NCBI GenBank assembly: GCA_903909295.1
Contig: CAIVVG010000100.1
Span: 1 to 14,032 of the forward strand
Length of the DNA: 14,032 nucleotides
Direction of reading: 5' to 3'
Source of the DNA: an uncultured Chlamydiae bacterium
GTDB taxonomy: Bacteria > Chlamydiota > Chlamydiia > Chlamydiales > SM23-39
Position numbers and translations under genes: made by a program. Positions 6,719 through 13,604 of the stretch are shown here, piece by piece. The notes under the pieces are model-generated. The model searched no databases, was not told where the DNA came from, and saw only the letters and a list, made by a program, of their open reading frames with translations. Positions within the stretch are counted from its first letter, which is position 1. Every line of letters starts with the position of its first letter.

Positions 6719-7404
6719 TAGATCAAGCTCCCTCATCACTACCCTTGGCGGAACGATTTCAGCGTATTTTATATCCAACAGAAGACGATCGATATAAGGC
6801 GTATTTCAAGGAGGAGTGGTGGTCTCTTGAGGAATTTACGTGCTTGATGGCTGGAACCATTCCTGAGGTGTCTCAAGGGGTCTTTGCTAAGGATGAGAAA
6901 TATCTCAATCCAAAAAATCTTGAAAGAGCGCTTCAGGCCAATAAAATTTACATAAAATTTCTTGATGATTTGATAGACGGTCGAGAAGGGGAGCATCTTG
7001 TCGATAAAGAAAAATATACGATGTCAGCTTGGCGTTATATGAAGTGGGCGGCTATGAAAGGCTTACCCATGAAGCAACGCTTTGTGGATGCTTTACCGCT
7101 CACCCTTCTTGAGATTTATTTGGAATTTACTGCGGAAAACTCTCCGCTGCATACGAAGCCAAAATCTAGTTTGGCTTACCACAAAGCCCTGTATTTAAAA
7201 GCTGCAAGACGCTTGATGAACAAATATGAATATCGATTAAGTCGAGATGAAATTTATGACGACCCATATATGCAAAATGTCCTCCGTCAAATCAGAGCGT
7301 ACGGAGGTCATTATATCAAAAGAACGATCAAAAATTCTTGGCTTGCCACTTTAGAAAAGCGCAAAAAGGGGCGTCCCAAAAAAGGAGAAAAGCGCGAAGA
7401 ATAA
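6715..7404 (+). CDS. Uncharacterised 229-residue protein with AT-hook-like C-terminus
   Basis: I do not recognise this family. The N-terminus contains FKEEWWSLEEFTCLMAGTIP (31-50), a 'W-s-l-E-e...l..G..P' pattern seen in small proteins of phage and plasmid regions. The middle is rich in aromatic and basic residues and is probably helical. The C-terminus ends in a basic tail with GRPKK (219-223), the core of an AT-hook minor-groove-binding motif, which suggests DNA binding. There is no signal peptide or membrane segment. The start overlaps the nuclease stop by ATGA, so the two are translated together and probably function together. It could be a DNA-binding partner of the nuclease or an unrelated island gene. 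The 119 bases after it (7405-7523) contain no further gene. Confidence 0.75.
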   Translation: MIDQAPSSLPLAERFQRILYPTEDDRYKAYFKEEWWSLEEFTCLMAGTIPEVSQGVFAKDEKYLNPKNLERALQANKIYIKFLDDLIDGREGEHLVDKEKYTMSAWRYMKWAAMKGLPMKQRFVDALPLTLLEIYLEFTAENSPLHTKPKSSLAYHKALYLKAARRLMNKYEYRLSRDEIYDDPYMQNVLRQIRAYGGHYIKRTIKNSWLATLEKRKKGRPKKGEKREE

Positions 7405-7523
7405 ATACTGTGTCAAGGTGCTGATTAAAAATATTCCCTCTATGTAAAAAAATACAGTTCTCCATCCTCCTCTCGTAAAATCCCTTACAATTAGGCACAT
7501 AGTCATTATATTGAGGAGGACTC

Positions 7524-7727
7524 ATGTCCAATGGACTTTATCAAACGCCAAAACAGTTAGTAGCAAGTGGCCGCTATCCATTCACAATCGGACAAATACG
7601 CCATCTGCTTCTTTATCGTCACCGTAACGGCTTGGAAGGAGCTGTCCGCAAAGTGGGGAAACGGCTGATGTTCCGAATTGATCTGTTCGACCAATGGATC
7701 GAGAGCCAAACCTCCGGGAAGGTCTAA
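7524..7727 (+). CDS. Small AlpA/excisionase-like helix-turn-helix protein
   Basis: This 67-residue protein shows a MerR-like/HTH_17 winged-helix pattern: YPFTIGQIRHLLLYRHRNGL (helix-turn-helix, about 18-37), then AVRKVGKRLMF and a closing F.QWIE helix. Proteins of this type act as excisionases (directionality factors) or as small activators of island genes. GAGGAGG (7513-7519) is a strong ribosome-binding site. A TTACAA...TATATT pair (7485-7490 and 7507-7512, 16-base spacer) lies so close to the gene that its transcript would lack that site, so I do not call it a promoter. One base separates this gene from the primase-helicase gene. Confidence 0.72.
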   Translation: MSNGLYQTPKQLVASGRYPFTIGQIRHLLLYRHRNGLEGAVRKVGKRLMFRIDLFDQWIESQTSGKV

Positions 7728-7728
7728 G

Positions 7729-9444
7729 ATGGATTTCCAATCATTCTTAACGTCTGTTGCATCGACGACAGGCAAGCCCTCTAAAAAATCAGGCGCCGGT
7801 TATTCAGCCTGCTGCCCGGCGCATGATGATGAGAATCCAAGCTTGTCAATTCGCGAAGGGAACGATGGAAAGATCTTACTCCACTGCTTTGCTGGATGTC
7901 CGGTCGATGCCATCTGTCATGCGCTTGGCCTGGAGGTTTCGGATCTCTTCGAGTCCGATTTTCCACCCAAGGAAAAGCAGTATCGAACGACGATCTATGC
8001 ATACAGGGATGAAACAGGAAAAGAGCTTTATCGAAAAATTCGCACCGAGCCTGGTCCGAATGGGAAAGACAAAACCTTCCATTTTGAGCATTCTGATTCG
8101 AATGGCCAAATCGTCCCTCATACTCGAGGATGCCGAAGAGTCCTTTATCGGTTGCCAGAGATATTAAAGGCGATCGCCGAAGGAAAAAGGATTTATCTTG
8201 TCGAAGGAGAGAAAGATGCCGATAATCTCCATTCTCTCGGTCTTGTTGCAACGACTTCTTCAGAGTCCCTCAAATGGCTCGATGAATTCACCGAATTCCT
8301 CAAAGATGCCGACGTAGTCATCCTCTACGACATGGATGAGACGGGGCTGAAGCGAAAAGAGCTTCTTTGCAAGCATCTTGTCAATAAGGTGAAACGACTC
8401 CGCGTCGTCGATCTCCCCGACCTCGAATTTCAAAAATCTCATGGACCCGATGTCAGCGATTGGTTGTTGCGGGGGCATACGACCGAGGAGCTCATTGAAT
8501 TCACTGAGAAAACGCCTGATTACGGATCTGTGGAACCGACAACTAGGATTCGCGCTGTTACTCTCGATGAATTTCTCCAGATGGAATTACCCGAGAGGGA
8601 GATGATTCTTTCACCTTTTTTGCCTTCGCAAGGACTGGGGCTGCTCTATGCTAAACGAGGGGTGGGCAAAACTCACGTCGCTCTAGGAATTGCTTATGCG
8701 GTAGCCACTGGAGGCGTTTTTTTGAAATGGCAAGCCCCCAAGCCGCGAAAGGTTATTTACATAGATGGCGAGATGCCGGCGTTTGCCATGCAGGAGAGAT
8801 TGAAGCGCATTTCAGTGGGCGAGGATCTGAAGCTGCCTGATCCTACTTACCTTCGCCTGGTGACACCTGACCTGCAAGAGGGTCCAATGCCCGATCTTTC
8901 TTCCAAAGAAGGAAGAGAGGCTATCGAACCGCTCATCGTCGATTGTGATTTGATCATTATCGACAACATCTCAACCCTTTTTCGCAGCGGTGATGAGAAC
9001 GACGCGGAGAGCTGGCAGCCCATTCAAGATTGGGGCTTAAGCCTAAGAAAAAGAGGCAAATCAATCCTCTTTGTCCATCATGCAGGCAAGGCCGGGCAGC
9101 AAAGGGGGACCAGTAAAAAAGAAGATACTCTCGATGTAACGATCAATTTAAAGCCTCTACAAGGGCATTCTGCAGAAGATGGAGCTGCTTTTGAGGTCAT
9201 TTTCGAGAAGACCCGCAATTTTGCTGGCGAGGGCGCTGCTGATTTTCAAGTTCGCCTTCAAGTCCAGGATGATGGCCTCTGGAAATGGGAGATACAAAGA
9301 CCGGAAGTCGATTCGGAGGTCGAAGCGGTGGCGCAAGCCTGCAAAGAAGGGTTGACCATCGACCAGATTAGCAAAAAAACCGGACTCACCAAGTCAAAGG
9401 TTGAGACAAGAAAGAAAAAAGCTAAAGAACAAGGGCTTATATGA
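7729..9444 (+). CDS. Primase-helicase fusion (CHC2 zinc finger, Toprim, RecA-like ATPase, C-terminal HTH)
   Basis: The protein has 571 residues from the ATG at 7729. Domain order: CHC2-type zinc ribbon (about 22-70; C29, H32, C53, C57 in CCPAH and HCFAGC); Toprim fold (about 150-250; EGEKDAD at 159-165 and LYDMDETG at 199-206, the metal-binding acidic residues); RecA/RepA-like ATPase (about 285-500) with Walker A AKRGVGKTH (308-316), Walker B LIIIDN (408-413) and a FVHHAGKAGQQRGTS segment (448-462) typical of hexameric RepA-like helicases; and a C-terminal helix-turn-helix (LTIDQISKKTGLTKSKVETR, 542-561). It would start replication of the element and unwind its DNA, as in satellite and integrative-plasmid replicons. 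All key residues are present. Upstream frame beyond 7729 reads through the HTH gene and is rejected as coding. Confidence 0.88.
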   Translation: MDFQSFLTSVASTTGKPSKKSGAGYSACCPAHDDENPSLSIREGNDGKILLHCFAGCPVDAICHALGLEVSDLFESDFPPKEKQYRTTIYAYRDETGKELYRKIRTEPGPNGKDKTFHFEHSDSNGQIVPHTRGCRRVLYRLPEILKAIAEGKRIYLVEGEKDADNLHSLGLVATTSSESLKWLDEFTEFLKDADVVILYDMDETGLKRKELLCKHLVNKVKRLRVVDLPDLEFQKSHGPDVSDWLLRGHTTEELIEFTEKTPDYGSVEPTTRIRAVTLDEFLQMELPEREMILSPFLPSQGLGLLYAKRGVGKTHVALGIAYAVATGGVFLKWQAPKPRKVIYIDGEMPAFAMQERLKRISVGEDLKLPDPTYLRLVTPDLQEGPMPDLSSKEGREAIEPLIVDCDLIIIDNISTLFRSGDENDAESWQPIQDWGLSLRKRGKSILFVHHAGKAGQQRGTSKKEDTLDVTINLKPLQGHSAEDGAAFEVIFEKTRNFAGEGAADFQVRLQVQDDGLWKWEIQRPEVDSEVEAVAQACKEGLTIDQISKKTGLTKSKVETRKKKAKEQGLI

Positions 9445-10382
9445 AACACCAACGGAATTCCGAATTTCCGATTCCTATAGTAAAAGAAGAAATCGGAAAT
9501 GGGAAAAAGGACTCAAAAATGACCACTGAAAAACAATTGAACGCAAACCGATTGAATGCCCTACAGTCCACAGGGCCAAAAACAGAAAAAGGTAAGGCAA
9601 TCATCTCCTCAAATGCTGTGAAGCACGGCATCTTTACCAAGGATTTGATCGTCTCCTCTCACCTCGGTAAAGAAGACGAGGGCGAATACTTGGAAATGTT
9701 AACCAATCTGATAGGTTGCCTCTCTCCGCAGAATCAAATGGAAAGCTTGCTCGTTGAAAAAATCGCAATCGATTTTTGGAGGCTGCGGCGGGTGGTGCGA
9801 TTTGAAGCAGGCAGCATTGGAAAATTCCTAGAGGAGATCTTCAATGATTTCTACTCCCACCCAAGAAAAACCAACCAAGAAATTGATGCAGAAATAGAGG
9901 GGAAAAAGGAATATCTCGAATGGCTCTCTTCCTACGAGAAATGCCTCAAAAGGGGAGAGGTAAGTTTTGATCAGCCAACGTGGGAAGGGGAAGATATCGC
10001 AAGTGATATCTTAGAGGACTTCTATCTCATTCTCAGATCCATAGACAGCATCCCTTATGCCGAGAAGGATAAATTACTGTATGGCCCCAGTAATTTTGCC
10101 AAGTTGAAGGAGGTTCTCGGGCAGAATGGGTATTCTTCAAAAAAGGAAATTTCTGCAAAGCTTCTTGAGCTCTATGTTAAGCAAAGGCAACAGATCGAAG
10201 ATGAAATCGTCGAGTTACAACGAAAACGGCTTGAAAATATCGAGGGCGATAGGCTCAACAGCCTACTCGGGATGATCCCCCAAGAAGACAGTACAGATAA
10301 GATTTTGAAATACGAGCGCTCTATGCAGAAGTCCATTTTTCAAAATCTCTTCTTGCTCAAGAAGTTACAAAGGGTGTTTTAG
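9441..10382 (+). CDS. Uncharacterised 'STGPKT..GK..NA.KHG' family protein
   Basis: The 313-residue frame overlaps the primase-helicase stop by ATGA. Residues 36-63 contain N-rLNAL-STGPKTEKGKA...NAvKHG, the N-terminal signature of a widespread family of unknown function often carried by mobile regions. The rest is charged and mostly helical, with a likely coiled coil near 255-275 (QRQQIEDEIVELQRKRLENI). No enzyme motif is recognisable. The start is uncertain: ATG 9441 has AAGGG upstream, but ATG 9519 has AAGGA (9506-9510) and matches the usual family N-terminus better, giving 287 residues. A 10-bp hairpin lies between the two starts. This is the last plus-strand gene of the island in view. Confidence 0.72.
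   Translation: MKHQRNSEFPIPIVKEEIGNGKKDSKMTTEKQLNANRLNALQSTGPKTEKGKAIISSNAVKHGIFTKDLIVSSHLGKEDEGEYLEMLTNLIGCLSPQNQMESLLVEKIAIDFWRLRRVVRFEAGSIGKFLEEIFNDFYSHPRKTNQEIDAEIEGKKEYLEWLSSYEKCLKRGEVSFDQPTWEGEDIASDILEDFYLILRSIDSIPYAEKDKLLYGPSNFAKLKEVLGQNGYSSKKEISAKLLELYVKQRQQIEDEIVELQRKRLENIEGDRLNSLLGMIPQEDSTDKILKYERSMQKSIFQNLFLLKKLQRVF
9464..9500. repeat. Hairpin between the two candidate starts
   Basis: ATTTCCGATT (9464-9473) and AATCGGAAAT (9491-9500) form a perfect 10-bp stem with a 17-base loop. If translation starts at 9519 this hairpin would be in the leader, 5 bases before that start's ribosome-binding site. Confidence 0.55.
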
Positions 10383-10450
10383 AGGTAAGATTTGGGAGGC
10401 GCAGGGTTGAAATTTGGCTTTGTTTTGGAAAAATTGGCGTAAATTGAAAT

Positions 10451-10472
10451 CTCCCTTCACTCCTGAAGGGAG
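10451..10472. terminator. Hairpin between convergent genes
   Basis: CTCCCTTCA (10451-10459), loop CTCC, TGAAGGGAG (10464-10472) form a perfect 9-bp stem. It lies 13 bases after the merR stop (minus strand) and 68 bases after the preceding plus-strand gene, where a terminator for convergent transcripts is expected. On the minus strand it is followed by ATTTCAATTT, a poor U-tract; on the plus strand there is none. The rest of 10383-10485 holds nothing else recognisable. Confidence 0.5.
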
Positions 10473-10485
10473 AGGTTGGTTGGGA

Positions 10486-11259
10486 CTAGGACAGTTGCCG
10501 ATCAGCGAATATCCCCATCGCTTCTGCCATGAAGGTGGCTAGGGTGGGGTGGAACGGATCCAGCTGTTTTCGGAACTCTGGGTGCTGCGCGTACAATTGA
10601 GACATGGCTTTGTATACCTCCTTTGTCGCAGAATGTGTTTGCCCTGTGAAGGTGTGGTGCCTTTGAATGATCCTTTGCACTTCATCTGCTGCAGGATCTA
10701 GTCCTTTTTCGATGCACCGCACCAGTTCTCTGAAGAGGGCATGGGCCGTGTTTATGATGTTATCGTAGTAGGCCTTTCCTCGTTTTTCGACGTCTTGAGC
10801 GTTTTTAGTTGGATTTTTCACGCTTTGGACGACGAGCTTTTCGGCTGCAAAGTAGGGCGTACCCTCTTTTGCTTTCACCAATGTGATATTAAAACCATCG
10901 AACATCTCTTTGTCTTTCATTTTCTTTTTCCCTGTTAAGTGTTTGATCGTCTTATCGATGGTTTTCAGTAAGACTCCAATTTTTTCCCATTTCTTACTCA
11001 AAGAGTTCCTGTGGGAGTGGAGGGCAGCGAGTTGGTCAAAATCGCTTTTCCCTACCACTTTCTGGATCTGCTTCAAGGAAAATCCCAGCTGCTTGAAGAA
11101 AAGGATCTGTTGGAGCTGCAAAAGCTGCTTCTCCTCATAGTACCGGTATCCATTGGATCCGTAGTACGCCGGCTTGAGAAGGGCGATTTCCTCGTAGAAG
11201 TGGAGCGTTCTAACTGTCACCCCCGAGAGCTCGCTTAACTTTTTTACTGTGTATGCCAT
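10486..11259 (-). CDS. MerR-family transcriptional regulator with TipAS ligand-binding domain
   Basis: From the ATG at 11259 (GAGGAG nine bases upstream) the protein has 257 residues. Residues 1-70 are a MerR winged helix (YTVKKLSELSGVTVRTLHFYEEIALLKP, then NGYRYYEE). A dimerising helix with FDQLAALHSHRNSLSKKWEKIGVLLKTIDKTI follows at about 75-115. The C-terminal half (about 135-257) matches the TipAS fold, an antibiotic- or small-molecule-binding globin-like domain (VEKRGKAYYDNIINTA, then DEVQRIIQRHHTF, TKEVYKAMSQLY, HPEFRKQLDPFHPTLATFMAEAM). TipA-type regulators activate multidrug-tolerance genes on binding ligand. The frame extends upstream of 11259 but the MerR family start and ribosome-binding site decide for this ATG. 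No obvious target gene lies next to it; its own promoter carries the operator. Confidence 0.9.
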   Translation of the reverse strand: MAYTVKKLSELSGVTVRTLHFYEEIALLKPAYYGSNGYRYYEEKQLLQLQQILFFKQLGFSLKQIQKVVGKSDFDQLAALHSHRNSLSKKWEKIGVLLKTIDKTIKHLTGKKKMKDKEMFDGFNITLVKAKEGTPYFAAEKLVVQSVKNPTKNAQDVEKRGKAYYDNIINTAHALFRELVRCIEKGLDPAADEVQRIIQRHHTFTGQTHSATKEVYKAMSQLYAQHPEFRKQLDPFHPTLATFMAEAMGIFADRQLS

Positions 11260-11305
11260 CGATTTTTTCTCCTCTAATATCCCTTTGATTTTAAAGGATG
11301 GCCAC

Positions 11306-11357
11306 ATAATAAGGAATCACGTATGCGTGAGGGTCAATGAGGATTTTTTTAAAAAAA
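11306..11357 (-). promoter_or_regulatory. MerR-type promoter with dyad operator and A/T tract
   Basis: On the minus strand: -35 TTGACC (11337-11332), -10 TATTAT (11311-11306), spacer 20 bases (19 if the -10 is read as TTATTA). The spacer contains a perfect dyad TCACG-N4-CGTGA (11317-11330). Long spacers of 19-20 bases with a centred dyad are the hallmark of promoters activated by MerR-family proteins through DNA untwisting. A T7A7 tract (11344-11357) just upstream of the -35 could act as an UP element. This suggests autoregulation of the TipAS regulator. Confidence 0.7.
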
Positions 11358-11418
11358 GAATGGACGTGGATGCTGTCACCGGCTTTTAGGAAAAATCGCC
11401 TTGTTTTCAAGCAAAAAT

Positions 11419-11904
11419 TTAGTTTGGACCTGTAGTCTTACTTGGGGTGGTTTGAATAGTTGTGGTTATACGGTCGTACCCAGGGTTACGCTCAGGAGCA
11501 CGCAGAGTATAAGGCGCTGGCACATACTGACCAGCTGGGACGGTATAGGACACGCCAGTAGGGCGATCAAACCCATGGGTGTGTTCTCTGTAAGCGTGTA
11601 AATGCGCGTCTAATTGACCTCTGATTGGTGTCAGTTGATCGATGAGTGTAGCCTGTGTTGCCACAGTTCTCTTCAAGGTCGCGATCTCAGCATCTGTGTC
11701 AGATTTATACTGCGCGAATTGAGCTTGTAGTTGAGTGATTATGGCGCTCAGCGCAGTAATCCTTGCTTCAGCGGCTTCATTTGCGGCTTGTTGCGCCTCA
11801 AAGGTTCTTGTCGCTTGCTCTGCCCGAGCCGAACTTTGTTGAGCCATTGCGGCGGCGAGTTGTCCTAGCTGACTTGTAGCGGAAGCTGTTGCTGAGGTAG
11901 ACAT
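11419..11904 (-). CDS. Small coiled-coil protein with His-rich C-terminal segment
   Basis: Unrecognised 161-residue protein. Residues 1-95 are an Ala/Gln-rich helix likely to form a coiled coil (AEQATRTFEAQQAANEAAEA, ITQLQAQF, IATLKRTVATQATLIDQL). Residues 11-91 align without gaps to the protein upstream, so the two are paralogs. The remainder is different: AHLHAYREHTHGFDRP (100-115) holds closely spaced histidines, followed by a Pro/Tyr/Thr-rich tail. The histidine pattern resembles metal-binding segments at the tips of phage tail fibres, but that is only likeness. There is no signal peptide. It starts four bases after the upstream stop, with AGGTGA overlapping that stop as the ribosome-binding site. 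The gap 11260-11418 holds the merR promoter and no other gene. Confidence 0.7.
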   Translation of the reverse strand: MSTSATASATSQLGQLAAAMAQQSSARAEQATRTFEAQQAANEAAEARITALSAIITQLQAQFAQYKSDTDAEIATLKRTVATQATLIDQLTPIRGQLDAHLHAYREHTHGFDRPTGVSYTVPAGQYVPAPYTLRAPERNPGYDRITTTIQTTPSKTTGPN

Positions 11905-11908
11905 AAAT

Positions 11909-12628
11909 TCACCTCACCCTTGCATTTCTTTCATTGATCAGAGGGGTTAGAATTTCTTCTTGGAGTCTGACAAATAGTTTCCTGATAGCAACGCTTGAAG
12001 GGCCATAGAAGTGAGTATTAGGGTAGTGAGTGTTCACGGCGCGCATTACGGTTGCTCCAACTAATCTCAATTTTTCGGTATCAGCGTTTTGCAACGGCAC
12101 ATCGAGCACTGAATCAATCGGCCTTGCACATCGTTCATGGATCAGTGTTTGCAATGCCTGTATCTGGACAGGGACTTGATTACAACAAGGGTTAGGATCT
12201 TTGAGAAACTGATCAATATGAGTAGGATACGTATGGCGCGCTATATCTTTGTTGGCCCTCGTAAATTCACCTAAAAATCTTTGCATTTTGCAAGTGTCTG
12301 CTGCTTCTAGCAACTCTAGTGCGGCTATTTTGGTTTGTGTGGCCTTCCAGGTTTCCAGTTCAGTGATCTGAGCCTGCTGTATTGCGCTAGTTCGCTCGAG
12401 GACCGTAATTCTGTCCTGGAGAGAGGATCGAGTTTCTTCCAGCTGGGCTTGTAGCTGGGCAATCATCGCATCTCGGGCTGCGATAGCTTCATCCGCAGCT
12501 TGGGTTGCTACCCCGCTTGCCGTCAAGGTTCTTTCCGCCTGTTCCGCGCGTGCGGTGTTTTGCAGAGCCATGGCTCGAGCAAGTTGTTGTAGTTGTTGCT
12601 GCGGATCAAGAGCGCCTAGCGCTGACAT
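11909..12628 (-). CDS. Coiled-coil protein, paralog of its downstream neighbour
   Basis: Unrecognised 239-residue protein. Residues 11-91 form an Ala/Gln/Glu-rich coiled coil (LARAMALQNTARAEQAERTL, MIAQLQAQLEETRSSLQDRI). About 39 of 81 positions match the next protein by eye, with no gaps. Residues 92-239 are a separate, probably globular helical domain (FLGEFTRANKDIARHTYPTH, LQTLIHERCARPIDSVLDVP, ATVMRAVNTHYPNTHFYGPSS, LFVRLQEEILTPLINE) with four cysteines (113, 148, 149, 167) and no motif I can name. AAGGAA precedes the ATG by five bases, under the shared divergent promoter. A modular coiled-coil protein of this type could be a secreted effector or a structural protein; nothing in the sequence decides. 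Confidence 0.72.
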   Translation of the reverse strand: MSALGALDPQQQLQQLARAMALQNTARAEQAERTLTASGVATQAADEAIAARDAMIAQLQAQLEETRSSLQDRITVLERTSAIQQAQITELETWKATQTKIAALELLEAADTCKMQRFLGEFTRANKDIARHTYPTHIDQFLKDPNPCCNQVPVQIQALQTLIHERCARPIDSVLDVPLQNADTEKLRLVGATVMRAVNTHYPNTHFYGPSSVAIRKLFVRLQEEILTPLINERNARVR

Positions 12629-12643
12629 AGTATTTCCTTGTGT

Positions 12644-12691
12644 TTGACTTATTTTCGAAGAGTATTATAATGATCTGGCTGAATTAATCAA
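12644..12691. promoter_or_regulatory. Symmetric divergent promoter sharing one palindromic -10 element
   Basis: Plus strand: TTGACT (12644-12649), 16-base spacer, TATAAT (12666-12671). Minus strand: TTGATT (12691-12686), 16-base spacer, TATAAT (12669-12664). Both -10 hexamers lie in the self-complementary octamer ATTATAAT (12664-12671), and each -35 centre is 21 bases from its centre. The plus transcript serves the 298-residue gene, the minus transcript the coiled-coil pair. RNA polymerase cannot occupy both at once. Confidence 0.75.
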
Positions 12692-12707
12692 ATTGAAATA
12701 ATTTATC

Positions 12708-13604
12708 ATGAATTCAACGGTTACAATCACTGAAACGGGAACTAAAGCGCCTGCCCTTTACTTGAGGTTGCGCATGCGTTTGGATCCGTCAGAGGAGATG
12801 GAGCGTTTAGGAAAAATTTTAGAGGAGCATGCTGGCTGGACGGATGACGATCTTTCGCAAAAGATCCGTGAGTGGGCTAAAGACACGATTGCCTCGCTAC
12901 CTGGTGATCGCCAAGAGGCTATAGACTATTTGACAAGACGTGTTAAGTTTCTTTGTCAAAAGATTTTGTTTGATCCGTTGGATTGTGGGCCGCTACGTGA
13001 TGATGCGCAGATTGTGGGACCAGGACTGGCTACCTCTGACCGCGTTTTAGAAGATTGGCGAACTGTTGCTACTTTAGCGAACGAGACGTGCCCGGTTGCA
13101 GAAAGCAGCACGCGAGTTCATAGATTGGCCTGCTCTGTCATCAAGTGGGCGCGGGTTATTTGCCCGGAAGACGGGTCGAGATCAAGTGGCTCTATCCTCT
13201 CTGTGACGGACCCCAGCCTGGCATCCATTAAGCACAATATTTACTTGTCGAGGGTTAAAGACGCAGAGGCATTGCATTCTGAGCGCCTCCGTCAGGTAAA
13301 CTCTCAGGCGAACGCAACCCGCTGGCAAGAAGAAGCGGCGAGTTGGCGTGAGGCGGCTAGATCGATCGAGGCCGATAGGAAAAGAACGGAAGAAGAACAC
13401 CGGGCTCGTCTGGAAGAAAATATACAGCAGTTGCAAACTGTTATGTCAACAGCTGAGCAGTTTATGCAGGCGGGATTGGAGAGTCGAAGGGCTCAGGCGC
13501 CGGATTTTGAATTGCGGCTAGCAGAGTGTAAAGGCGTGGATCAGAATCAAACGTGGGAAATTTCTGATTTGCAAAACAGGTTGCGAAGGTTGGGAGGGGT
13601 ATGA
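12708..13604 (+). CDS. Protein with possible degenerate U-box-like segment and C-terminal coiled coil
   Basis: Unrecognised 298-residue protein. The N-terminus (MNSTVTITET) matches that of the next gene. Residues 34-57 (LGKILEEHAGWTDDDLSQKIREWA) form a conserved helical pair. Residues 87-147 resemble a U-box: fDPLdcgpLRDDaqiv (88-103), SDRVLEDW (110-117), CPVAE (128-132), then hrL..sVIkWA, the order and spacing of the E2-binding fold of eukaryotic ubiquitin ligases, though the usual G-H/T-Y segment is not conserved. Residues 180-260 are a charged coiled coil (AEALHSERLRQVNSQANA, RWQEEAASWREAARSIEADR). No signal peptide and no strong ribosome-binding site. If the U-box reading is right it would be a host-targeted effector; this is inference from pattern only. 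The stop overlaps the next start (ATGA). Confidence 0.7.
   Translation: MNSTVTITETGTKAPALYLRLRMRLDPSEEMERLGKILEEHAGWTDDDLSQKIREWAKDTIASLPGDRQEAIDYLTRRVKFLCQKILFDPLDCGPLRDDAQIVGPGLATSDRVLEDWRTVATLANETCPVAESSTRVHRLACSVIKWARVICPEDGSRSSGSILSVTDPSLASIKHNIYLSRVKDAEALHSERLRQVNSQANATRWQEEAASWREAARSIEADRKRTEEEHRARLEENIQQLQTVMSTAEQFMQAGLESRRAQAPDFELRLAECKGVDQNQTWEISDLQNRLRRLGGV

Noticed and set aside
10383..10485. Distal attachment site of the island
   Set aside because: The gap was read for a copy of the tRNA-Lys 3' end and none was found; it holds only the convergent hairpin.
11344..11357. T7A7 tract as a terminator of the coiled-coil genes
   Set aside because: No GC-rich stem directly precedes it on the minus strand; its place just upstream of the merR -35 fits an UP element better.
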